From Cyclobacterium amurskyense (lineage in GTDB: Bacteria; Bacteroidota; Bacteroidia; Cytophagales; Cyclobacteriaceae), in the NCBI RefSeq assembly GCF_001050135.1, contig NZ_CP012040.1, positions 4,047,001 to 4,111,000 on the forward strand: a DNA stretch of 64,000 nucleotides, read 5' to 3'. Positions 8,266 to 16,205 of the stretch are shown piece after piece. Every line of letters begins with the position of its first letter. Within the stretch, counting starts at the first letter, position 1. The notes under the pieces are model-generated. The model made no database searches and was not told the origin of the DNA. It worked only from the letters and a program-made list of their open reading frames with translations. The position numbers and the translations under genes are program-made.

Positions 8266-8485
8266 GATTTCATTATTACTAATTTTAAAAGCAGGCCAAT
8301 GGTTGGTGGATTTTATGTCTTAAACCTGCTTTCTAATTAATGACTGAAAACCAGTTGATTTGGGCCATTTTTTAATGTTAAATTTGAGTTAACACCGAAA
8401 AAATACGATTCCTGTTACACTAAAAAAAAGACACCAATGGGCATGAAAGTGTTTTGATACCATTTCGAATGAAAAAATGCGATTG
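8266..8485. other. Intergenic region upstream of the metallophosphoesterase gene
   Basis: AT-rich DNA that should carry the promoter of the minus-strand metallophosphoesterase gene. I see no clear -7/-33 pair or operator in it. Confidence 0.4.
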
Positions 8486-8676
8486 AACCCGGATTATGTA
8501 ATAGGATTCGTAATAGCCTGTCCCGTGTTTACGGGAAGTGTTGCAATCGCAAGAAAATCAGGCTGTTTGGAGATTTTAGCATAGCACCGCTATGGTGAAA
8601 TTGAAAACAGCAACGAAGTGGCTGATTTTAAAGCGATTTCAGCACGTAATAGAATGTCTATTGCATATTTCGGGTT
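8486..8676 (-). repeat. Palindromic element family, copy 1
   Basis: The 191-bp copy lies in reverse orientation relative to most others. It starts AACCCGGATTATGTAATA and ends TATTGCATATTTCGGGTT, imperfect terminal inverted repeats (15 of 18 positions). Inside are the CCCGTGTTTACGGG hairpin and a large imperfect stem-loop around the block GCACCGCTATGGTG. The stretch with the CCCTGAC/GTCAGGG hairpin found in other copies is missing. It abuts a transposase relic at its right end. Confidence 0.85.
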
Positions 8677-8797
8677 GAATCCTTTAGGTACCTGTGCCGA
8701 ACAAATTTGGTCGGGAATATCCTTTCATTGCCCATTTGTGGTAGTGGGCAATATTATCATCATGCCGAATCATATTCATGGCATTTTGATTGTTTAA
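8675..8797 (+). pseudogene. Relic of a REP-associated tyrosine (Y1/HUH) transposase
   Basis: A 40-codon open stretch, which begins in the last bases of palindromic element copy 1, reads NPLGTCAEQIWSGISFHCP and then VVVGNIIIMPNHIHGILIV before a stop. IxMPNHIHGI(L/I)(I/V) is the HUH metal-binding signature of the TnpA_REP (RAYT) branch of IS200/IS605-like transposases, and the preceding LG...IW...P pattern fits the same family. Full-length members are usually 150-250 residues, and the catalytic tyrosine lies after the HUH motif, so this is a dead fragment. No start codon context is apparent. Confidence 0.8.
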
Positions 8798-8814
8798 AAA
8801 TCTAATGATGCGAT

Positions 8815-8858
8815 TCATGATGGTATAGGCGCAATGAAAAACGCCTATACCATCATGA
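8815..8858. repeat. Perfect 17-bp stem-loop downstream of the transposase relic
   Basis: TCATGATGGTATAGGCG (8815-8831) pairs perfectly with CGCCTATACCATCATGA (8842-8858) around a 10-nt loop. There is no T-run on either side, so it is not a classic terminator. It may be a remnant of the end of the transposase-bearing element. Confidence 0.7.
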
Positions 8859-8993
8859 TTTCATAACCATGTCATCAGAAACGCCGACTCTTTTAGGAAA
8901 ATAGCAGCCAACATTTACTTTATCCTTGGAAATGGAAGGAGGATTACTTAAACCTGTAATAATCTATACAGGGAAGAATCATTTGTACCAGGT

Positions 8994-11537
8994 TTATTTT
9001 TCCACTATAATCTTCTTGACAAGGGGTTTACCAAATGCTTTGTGAACCTTAATTATATAGCTGCCATTTGCAAGCCCGATCAAGTCTATTCTATTGGAAT
9101 TGGCAGTGGATAGAATAAGCTTTCCGGAGGTGTCAAACAGTTGTATTAAATAAGTACCACCATTTTCCCCGCCAATTTCTATGAATCTAGCGGTAGGATT
9201 TGGGAATACTTTGATGGGATGAGTCGAATCTTCAAGAGAGGTTACAATCAAGTCTGAACCATCACAATTTTCATCTATGTTATTGTTTGGAATGTCTATT
9301 TGGTCAGGGTTGATACCAGGGTTTTCATCATCACAATCATTCTCTTTAAGAAAACCATCTTCATCCAGATCATCGTCTAGGGTTTCTGGATTACAGTCAT
9401 CATCTATCCCATTGTACGGAATTTCAGTCTGGTCTGGGTTTATGTTTGGATTGGAGTCATCACAATCATTTGTTGCGATAAAGCCATCTTCATCTAGGTC
9501 GTCGTCTAAAGTATTTGGATCGCAATCGTCGTCTATCCCATTGTACGGGATTTCAGTTTGATCAGGATTTACATTGGCATTTGTATCATCACAATCTTCG
9601 GCAGCATTAAAGCCATCTTTATCCAGGTCATCATCTAAAGTATTTGGATCACAGTCATCATCTATTCCGTTGTAAGGAATTTCAGTCTGGTTGGGGTTTA
9701 TGTTCGGATTGGTATCGTCACAATCATTTGCTGCAATAAAACCATCTTCATCCAAATCATCATCTAAAGTATTTGGGTTGCAATCATCATCTATTCCATT
9801 GTAAGGGATTTCCGTTTGGTCTGGGTTTATGTTTGGATTGCTATCGTCACAATCTTCTATCGCAATAAAACCATCTTCATCCAGGTCATCATCTAAAGTA
9901 TTCGGATCACAGTCATCGTCTATTCCATTGTATGGGATTTCCGTTTGATCTGGGTTTATGTTTGAGTTGGTATCGTCACAATCATTTGCTGAAATAAAGC
10001 CATCCCCATCCAAATCATCATCTAAAGTATTTGGGTTGCAATCATCATCTATTCCATTGTAAGGGATTTCCGTTTGGTCTGGGTTTATGTTTGGATTGCT
10101 ATCGTCACAATCTTCTATCGCAATAAAACCATCTTCATCCAGGTCATCATCTAAAGTATTCGGATCACAGTCATCGTCTATTCCATTGTATGGGATTTCC
10201 GTTTGATCTGGGTTTATGTTTGAGTTGGTATCGTCACAATCATTTGCTGCAATAAAGCCATCCCCATCCAAATCATCATCTAAAGTATTTGGGTTGCAAT
10301 CATCATCTATTCCATTGTAAGGGATTTCCGTTTGGTCTGGGTTTATGTTTGGATTGTAATCGTCACAATCATTTGCTGCAATAAAACCATCTTTATCCAA
10401 ATCATCATCTAAAGTATTTGGGTTGCAATCATCATCTATTCCATTGTAAGGGATTTCCGTTTGATCTGGATTTATGTTCGGATTGGTATCGTCACAATCA
10501 TTTGCTGCAATAAAACCATCTTCATCCAAATCATCATCTAAAGTATTTGGATCACAGTCATCCTCTATTCCATTGTAGGGGATTTCCGTTTGGTCTGGGT
10601 TTATGTTGGGATTGTTATCGTCACAATCTTTTTCCGCATTAAAGCCATCTTTATCCAGGTCATCGTCTAGTGTATTTGGATTACAGTCATCATCTATCCC
10701 ATTGTACGGTATTTCAATCTGGTCTGGGTTTATGTTTGGATTGTAATCGTCACAATCTTCTTCCGCATTAAAGCCATCTTTATCCAGGTCATCGTCTAGT
10801 GTATTTGGATCACAATCGTCATCTATGCCATTGTAAGGGATTTCCGATTGATCTGGGTTTACATTTTCCCTGAAATCATCACAATCAAGGTTATTGGTTG
10901 CATAATCGAAGCAGAATTCATCACAAATTAAAACAGGTTCAGCACTGGCATCCCCATAGCCATCCCCATCCATGTCAGGATAAGCCACAATTTCTTCACC
11001 CCGGGTTGATCTTATTAGATCTATGTTTCCTTGAACATAGTTTGTACCATTGTACACACTTCCCAAGTGATCAGGCTTTGATAAGTAATCTGATAAAGGA
11101 TCGGAAAAATTTATTAAGGGCCCATCGGTTCCGGTAGCTTCTATGCTTACCTTCCAGTCAAATTTCACAAAGTCCCCAATAATTCCACATTCATCGTATA
11201 AACCGCTTTCTATTTGTATGTCCTGAATAGACGGCCCTGTTATTGGTGTTTTTAAAACCTCAATGATAACATCCTCTTTGAAGGAGCTGGAACTTATGTC
11301 TTTATATGACCTGATTCCAGATCGAGAATACTCTGGACTATGGCTGTAATTTTCTATAGACACCTTAATGGAGGTCACAGTGACGCCTTCAGGGATATTA
11401 AACTCAAATGTGGGGCTAAGGCCTTCACTTAGTAAAAGTTCGTAGGGGTCTGAATTATTGATGATTCTACATTGACCAAAAGCATGCAAAGTGGAAAAGA
11501 GGAAAATTGCAGTGAAAAAATAAAAGGATTTGCGCAT
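8994..11537 (-). CDS. MopE-like calcium-binding repeat protein with T9SS sorting domain
   Basis: The 847-residue protein has an N-terminal signal peptide (MRKSFYFFTAIFLFSTLHAFGQ). A unique domain of about 200 residues ends in a YPDMDGDGYGD motif. Next come twelve tandem repeats of 43 residues (nucleotides 9312-10859) plus a degenerate thirteenth. Each repeat contains DLDxDGF, ENDCDD or similar, NPxINPDQTEIPYNG and IDDDC. This matches the 'putative metal-binding motif' (MopE/thrombospondin type 3-like), where the aspartates coordinate calcium and the two cysteines per unit may bond. The C-terminal 75 residues (VFPNPTARFIEI to KKIIVEK) form a T9SS type A sorting domain, so the protein should be a surface or released structural/adhesive protein. 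It appears monocistronic. Confidence 0.9.
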   Translation of the reverse strand: MRKSFYFFTAIFLFSTLHAFGQCRIINNSDPYELLLSEGLSPTFEFNIPEGVTVTSIKVSIENYSHSPEYSRSGIRSYKDISSSSFKEDVIIEVLKTPITGPSIQDIQIESGLYDECGIIGDFVKFDWKVSIEATGTDGPLINFSDPLSDYLSKPDHLGSVYNGTNYVQGNIDLIRSTRGEEIVAYPDMDGDGYGDASAEPVLICDEFCFDYATNNLDCDDFRENVNPDQSEIPYNGIDDDCDPNTLDDDLDKDGFNAEEDCDDYNPNINPDQIEIPYNGIDDDCNPNTLDDDLDKDGFNAEKDCDDNNPNINPDQTEIPYNGIEDDCDPNTLDDDLDEDGFIAANDCDDTNPNINPDQTEIPYNGIDDDCNPNTLDDDLDKDGFIAANDCDDYNPNINPDQTEIPYNGIDDDCNPNTLDDDLDGDGFIAANDCDDTNSNINPDQTEIPYNGIDDDCDPNTLDDDLDEDGFIAIEDCDDSNPNINPDQTEIPYNGIDDDCNPNTLDDDLDGDGFISANDCDDTNSNINPDQTEIPYNGIDDDCDPNTLDDDLDEDGFIAIEDCDDSNPNINPDQTEIPYNGIDDDCNPNTLDDDLDEDGFIAANDCDDTNPNINPNQTEIPYNGIDDDCDPNTLDDDLDKDGFNAAEDCDDTNANVNPDQTEIPYNGIDDDCDPNTLDDDLDEDGFIATNDCDDSNPNINPDQTEIPYNGIDDDCNPETLDDDLDEDGFLKENDCDDENPGINPDQIDIPNNNIDENCDGSDLIVTSLEDSTHPIKVFPNPTARFIEIGGENGGTYLIQLFDTSGKLILSTANSNRIDLIGLANGSYIIKVHKAFGKPLVKKIIVEK
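9312..10859 (-). repeat. In-frame 12 x 129-bp tandem repeat array
   Basis: Twelve contiguous units of exactly 129 bp encode the 43-residue calcium-binding repeats. Units 5-6 (10343-10086) and 7-8 (10085-9828) form a 258-bp higher-order duplication; the only difference I find is one base (GCTGCAATA against GCTGAAATA, an Ala/Ser change). The duplication is therefore recent or kept alike by gene conversion. Confidence 0.9.
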
Positions 11538-11771
11538 GAATTTGGTTTATTGGGGGTGGTTATTGGAGTTTTTTTAACATGAACCTTCAATGCACCCCTA
11601 TTGAAATTGTGTCGGGCAAAAATAGTTCTTAATATTTATTATTTAAACTAAGTATTAATTATTTTCTATTCCTACTGAGGGTTTTAAGATTGTAAATCAA
11701 TTCATTATTAGTTTTTGGAGCAGTCATTTATTATTTTACCTTTTAATTATTAGCTATTCCTAAGACCCATT

Positions 11772-14096
11772 ATGATAAATTTATCACTACTACTTTTCTA
11801 TAGTGTTTTTTCTCTGGTCGACAGCCTTCCTCAAGTGTTACCAGGCACGCGAGAGGGAATTGCCCCTGTTTCCCAAGAAGCTTTTTCCAGAGAATTATTG
11901 GATGGCGCGCACCGTTTTGTGGATTTGAAAATTGAAGAGGCCAATACAGAAAGAATGCGGGACTGGACAATTGGATTCTCCTCAAAGGAACAAAAAGAGC
12001 ACTTTCTATCAGAAAAGCGGGATAAATTAAGGTCTATTTTAGGGATAGCAACCCAACCGGTAAAAGTTAATAAAATTGAATTAATAGCCAATGTTTCGGA
12101 TCCCGTTGAAGTAGCAGAAACAAATAAATACACCATCTACCAGATCAAGTGGCCTGTTCTCGAAGGAGTGTTTGGAGAGGGGCTTTTACTTAAGCCTAAG
12201 GTCAATCCAAAAGGGCATTTCATTGTCTTGCCTGATGCAGATCAAATTCCCGAACAACTGGCAGGGCTGGCTCCGGACATAGCAGAAGGATCTCAAATGG
12301 CCAGGCATTTGGCTGAAAATGGCTTTGAAGTCATCGTTCCTACTTTGATCAATAGAGAAGTGCTAGAAAAAGACCAATCGGCTAGGGAATGGATCTATAG
12401 ACAGGCCTTTCAAATGGGTAAACACCTGATTGGGTTTGAGGTGCAGCAAGTGTTGGCGATCAGTCAATATTGGCAAGAGCATGGGGCTGATAAAATTGGT
12501 TTGGCAGGTTTTGGCGAAGGAGGATTAATAGCCTTGGTGGCTGCGGCTTTGGATACAAACATTGACGCAAGTCTTGTCTCTGGTTATTTTGGTCAACAAC
12601 AGGAGAAATGGGATGAGCCTATTTATAGAAATATCTGGGATTTTTCTACTCATTTTGGTGATGCTGAATTGGCCGCTATGGTGGCGCCAAGAGGCCTGGT
12701 GATTGAGCATAGCCAATTGCCGGAAGAAGTCATCCTTCCTACCCAGAAACCTAAGGAGTATGATCCCTTTAGTTATTCAGGATACAAAGGGGCCCTTACA
12801 CAGACAGATTTTAAGACATTACAGGAAGCGTTTAATCGAATATCCCTTATTGAGAAAAATGCCAGGTATAATAGGGTATTGGTGACAGGACAAAACAGTA
12901 CTTCCATAGCTTTCGGATCAATGAATGGGCTTAATGCTTTGGTAGATTTGATGGAAATAGAAGGAAACCTTGACCTTTCCAGTGATAAGCCATTTGATCA
13001 AAGAAAAGACTTTAACCCCAAGGAGAGACAGCTTAGGATAAGAAATGGGATGGAAACTTACGTTCAACAGCTGATTCACTTATCGCCAGCTACCAGAAAT
13101 GAGTTTTACCTGCATCAAGTGATGCCCAACTGGGCAAATAAAGAGTGGAGTACCAAAAGCTATCACCCTTATGAAAAACCGGATCAATTTAAAAAAGAGA
13201 GCCAGAAGTACAGAGAATATTTTAAAGATGAAGTGATCGGAAGTTTTTCCGATGATTTATTGCCGGGAAATCCAAGCAGTATTCAGGTATATGAAAATGA
13301 AAAGTGGAAAGGATATTCCATTGCCTTGGATGTTTTTCCAGAATTTGGAGGTGGAGGGATACTCTTGCTACCCAAGGACATTAGCAAAGGTGAGCAGCGT
13401 CCGGTTGTAGTGGTCCAACATGGGAGAAATGGTGTGCCTGAGATCGTAATTGAAGGGCATACGAGTTATAATAATATGGCGGCAAGGCTGGCCGAAGAAG
13501 GCTTTGTTGTGTTTGTACCCTATGGTTTGTTTTCAGGTGAAGACAGATATCGCTGGCTGGATAGAAAAGCCAATACTATAGGGAAAAGTCTGTTTTCATT
13601 TGTTTTGGCCCAACATGAGCAATACTTGGCTTTTTTGGGGGACTTACCCTTTGTGGACAAAAGCCGTATCGCATTCTATGGGAAAAGTTACGGTGGAGAA
13701 ACTGCCATGAGAATCCCCTCTATACTGGAAGGTTATGCCCTCTCCGTGTGTTCAGCAGATTTTGGAGATTGGACGAGGAAGGTTGCCGACACCTCTTTTT
13801 ATAACAGTTTTATGCATACCATAGAATGGGAAATGCCTTATTTCAACATGGGGAATACCTTTAGTTATGCGGAAATGGCTTATTTGATATTCCCCAGACC
13901 TTTTATGGTTGAAAGAGGCAGGCATGACCTGGTTCAGCCGGATGAATGGGTGGCCTATGAATACGAAAAAGTCAGGTCTCTATACACGCAGTTTGGCAAA
14001 GGGGACAATACCAACATCGAATATTTCAATGGGGGCCATGCTTCGCGAAACAAGGGCGTATTTGATTTTCTTCACCAGCACTTGAATTGGCCTTAA
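11772..14096 (+). CDS. Secreted double-domain alpha/beta hydrolase (esterase-like)
   Basis: The 774-residue protein starts with a short hydrophobic leader (MINLSLLLFYSVFSLVDS), probably a signal peptide. Two alpha/beta-hydrolase modules follow. The first (roughly 130-330) has GFGEGG where the nucleophile elbow GxSxG should be, so the serine is replaced by glutamate and this half is probably inactive. The second (roughly 500-774) has an intact GKSYGG elbow, then an aspartate in GRHDLVQPDEW and a histidine in NGGHAS, a plausible Ser-Asp-His triad. The protein resembles acetylxylan-esterase/dienelactone-hydrolase-like proteins common in polysaccharide-degrading Bacteroidota; the substrate is unknown. 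nnrD/E starts 28 bp downstream. Confidence 0.8.
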   Translation: MINLSLLLFYSVFSLVDSLPQVLPGTREGIAPVSQEAFSRELLDGAHRFVDLKIEEANTERMRDWTIGFSSKEQKEHFLSEKRDKLRSILGIATQPVKVNKIELIANVSDPVEVAETNKYTIYQIKWPVLEGVFGEGLLLKPKVNPKGHFIVLPDADQIPEQLAGLAPDIAEGSQMARHLAENGFEVIVPTLINREVLEKDQSAREWIYRQAFQMGKHLIGFEVQQVLAISQYWQEHGADKIGLAGFGEGGLIALVAAALDTNIDASLVSGYFGQQQEKWDEPIYRNIWDFSTHFGDAELAAMVAPRGLVIEHSQLPEEVILPTQKPKEYDPFSYSGYKGALTQTDFKTLQEAFNRISLIEKNARYNRVLVTGQNSTSIAFGSMNGLNALVDLMEIEGNLDLSSDKPFDQRKDFNPKERQLRIRNGMETYVQQLIHLSPATRNEFYLHQVMPNWANKEWSTKSYHPYEKPDQFKKESQKYREYFKDEVIGSFSDDLLPGNPSSIQVYENEKWKGYSIALDVFPEFGGGGILLLPKDISKGEQRPVVVVQHGRNGVPEIVIEGHTSYNNMAARLAEEGFVVFVPYGLFSGEDRYRWLDRKANTIGKSLFSFVLAQHEQYLAFLGDLPFVDKSRIAFYGKSYGGETAMRIPSILEGYALSVCSADFGDWTRKVADTSFYNSFMHTIEWEMPYFNMGNTFSYAEMAYLIFPRPFMVERGRHDLVQPDEWVAYEYEKVRSLYTQFGKGDNTNIEYFNGGHASRNKGVFDFLHQHLNWP

Positions 14097-14124
14097 AAAA
14101 TCGTAAGTTTTATTTTAGCACTTT

Positions 14125-15609
14125 ATGCAAAAAATATTATTAGGAAAGCAAGTAAAAGAGCTTGATGCATTGTTTGTAAGTGAATCAGGCATTAGTTCCT
14201 ATCAATTAATGGAAAGGGCGGCAAATAAATTTTGCCAATGGTTTATTGCGCATTTCAAGAAAGGCTGCAAGATAAATATTTGCTGTGGTACGGGAAATAA
14301 TGGAGGGGATGGACTGGCCATTGCCAGGTTGTTGTCCGAACAAGGTTATGTTATAAATGTTGCGATAATAGGTAATCCTGAAAAAGGGTCAATTGATTTT
14401 ATCAATAACCTTAAAGAATTGCCAAGAAGCATAGCTACAAGCAATTGGAGAGAATTAAAATCCGCTGAAATCACCATTGATGCCATTTTTGGCGTAGGGA
14501 TAAACCGAGCACTTGAAGGGGAGTACCTCGACTTGGTTCAAAAGCTTAACAAGGAACAAGGTGTAAAAATCAGCGTTGATATGCCTTCTGGCCTTCCTTC
14601 GGATACTCCGGCTGATGGTGAGGTGTTTCATGCTGATCATACGGTTAGTTTTCAATTTCCTAAGTTGTCCCTGCTTTTTCCAGAACATGCCAAATATGTA
14701 GGTGAATTGGTGATCAAAAAAATAGGAATGGAGCCTAAGCACTTTGATTCTTTTTCTTCTAGCTATCGTTTTTTCTCAGGTGAATCTCTTTCAAGTTATC
14801 ATAAGAAATTCCATTCGTTTAGTCATAAAGGAGATTTCGGCCGTATTGTATTGATCGGAGGAAGCTATGGCAAAATGGGTTCTATTTGCCTTAGCATAAA
14901 GGCTTCTTTGCGTACAGGGGCGGGGCTTGTGTTTTGCAAAGTGCCAGGATGCGGAGTAAATATTGTTCAATCTTCCATTCCCGAGGCCATGGTATTGCCC
15001 CCTTCTTTAGAGAGGGACATTGATACCAACCTCGAGTTTTCAGGAATAGATGCCATTGGGATTGGTCCAGGCTTAGGTACAGGAGAAAATGCTCAAAAAC
15101 TTGTTAGGAAAGTCCTTAAATCCTTTGCTGGCCCCACTGTTGTGGATGCTGATGCCATCAATATCTTAGGAGAGAAGCGGGATTGGATCAACTTATTGCA
15201 TTCAAATGTGATCCTCACCCCACATTTGAAAGAATTTGAGCGGCTGACAGGGGTGAAGTCCGACAACCACTTACAACGCATTGAATTGGCGAAAGAATTT
15301 TGTATGAAACACAATTGTAGCTTGGTTTTAAAAGGAGCTTTCAGTGTGCTAAGCTTCCCTGATGGAAGCCAGGTCTTCAATAATTCTGGAACGGTTTATA
15401 TGGCTACTGGTGGATCAGGAGATGTGCTTACTGGTATGCTTACTTCTTTTTTAGGACAAGGTTATACCATGAAACAGGCAGCCATATGTGGGGTATTCCA
15501 TCATGGACATGCCGGTGAATTGGCAGGAAAGGCACTGAGAAGGGGGACCATGGCTTCTGACATCGTTGAAAATATTCCCAAAAGCTTTCTAGACTGGGAC
15601 ATTAAGTAA
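14125..15609 (+). CDS. nnrD/nnrE: Bifunctional NAD(P)H-hydrate repair enzyme
   Basis: The 494-residue protein joins two enzymes. The N-terminal YjeF_N domain (about 1-215; CGTGNNGGDGLAIAR and DMPSGLPSD motifs) epimerises R- to S-NAD(P)HX. The C-terminal YjeF_C domain (about 225-494; GIGPGLGTGEN, TPHLKEFERLTG and ATGGSGDVLTG) dehydrates S-NAD(P)HX using ADP or ATP. Together they restore hydrated, damaged nicotinamide cofactors. The length is normal for the fused form. The gene converges on rnhB, 14 bp away, and probably follows the esterase gene on the same transcript. Confidence 0.95.
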   Translation: MQKILLGKQVKELDALFVSESGISSYQLMERAANKFCQWFIAHFKKGCKINICCGTGNNGGDGLAIARLLSEQGYVINVAIIGNPEKGSIDFINNLKELPRSIATSNWRELKSAEITIDAIFGVGINRALEGEYLDLVQKLNKEQGVKISVDMPSGLPSDTPADGEVFHADHTVSFQFPKLSLLFPEHAKYVGELVIKKIGMEPKHFDSFSSSYRFFSGESLSSYHKKFHSFSHKGDFGRIVLIGGSYGKMGSICLSIKASLRTGAGLVFCKVPGCGVNIVQSSIPEAMVLPPSLERDIDTNLEFSGIDAIGIGPGLGTGENAQKLVRKVLKSFAGPTVVDADAINILGEKRDWINLLHSNVILTPHLKEFERLTGVKSDNHLQRIELAKEFCMKHNCSLVLKGAFSVLSFPDGSQVFNNSGTVYMATGGSGDVLTGMLTSFLGQGYTMKQAAICGVFHHGHAGELAGKALRRGTMASDIVENIPKSFLDWDIK

Positions 15610-15623
15610 TGTTCTAGTCTGAT

Positions 15624-16205
15624 TTACTCGGGTAGCAATTTGAATGATTGCCTATGGTGAGGAGTAGGTCCAAATTCTTTAATCCCCAATCTATGGGACT
15701 TGGTGGGATAGCCAACATTCTTCTCCCAGCCATATCCGGGGAAGTCTACTGCAAGATTGGCCATTAAGTCATCTCTATAAGTTTTTGCCAGAATGGAAGC
15801 AGCAGCTATGCTGGCATATTTTCCATCCCCCTTAATGATACATTCATAGGGTATGTCATGTATTGGATTGAACCTGTTGCCGTCGATTAACAAAAATTCA
15901 GGTTTGATTTTTAAGGCCTCAATGGCCCTGTTCATTGCCAGAAAGGAGGCGTTTAAGATATTGATTTCGTCGATTTCTTCAACTGTGGCACTGGCAATGG
16001 CCCAAGTCAAGGAATTGGCTTTTATTTCTTCTGTGAGCTTTTCCCGGTTGCCTTTTGTAAGTTTCTTGGAGTCATTGATCCATTCGTTGGCGTAATCCTC
16101 CGGAAGGATAACGGCAGCAGCAGTCACTGGCCCACAAAGGCAACCCCTGCCTACCTCATCACATCCGGCTTCTAATCTATTAGGAACTAAATTCGGTAGC
16201 AGCAT
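15624..16205 (-). CDS. rnhB: Ribonuclease HII
   Basis: The 193-residue enzyme cuts the RNA strand at ribonucleotides embedded in DNA. The type 2 RNase H signatures are clear: GCDEVGRGCLCGPV near the N-terminus (first Asp-Glu pair and the GRG motif), LLIDGNRF (third acidic residue) and SIAAASILAKTYRD with the final aspartate. Length is normal. The 5' end overlaps the 3' end of the upstream glucosidase gene by 26 nt on the same strand, which implies coupled translation. The two functions are unrelated. Confidence 0.95.
   Translation of the reverse strand: MLLPNLVPNRLEAGCDEVGRGCLCGPVTAAAVILPEDYANEWINDSKKLTKGNREKLTEEIKANSLTWAIASATVEEIDEINILNASFLAMNRAIEALKIKPEFLLIDGNRFNPIHDIPYECIIKGDGKYASIAAASILAKTYRDDLMANLAVDFPGYGWEKNVGYPTKSHRLGIKEFGPTPHHRQSFKLLPE

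Noticed and set aside
9277..9561. Open frame on the plus strand across the calcium-binding repeats
   Set aside because: It is the reverse reading of the repeat array; the repetitive serine-rich peptide has no support.
9312..10859. Regular 129-bp repeats resembling a CRISPR array
   Set aside because: Units are contiguous, much longer than CRISPR repeats, coding in frame throughout, and there are no unique spacers.
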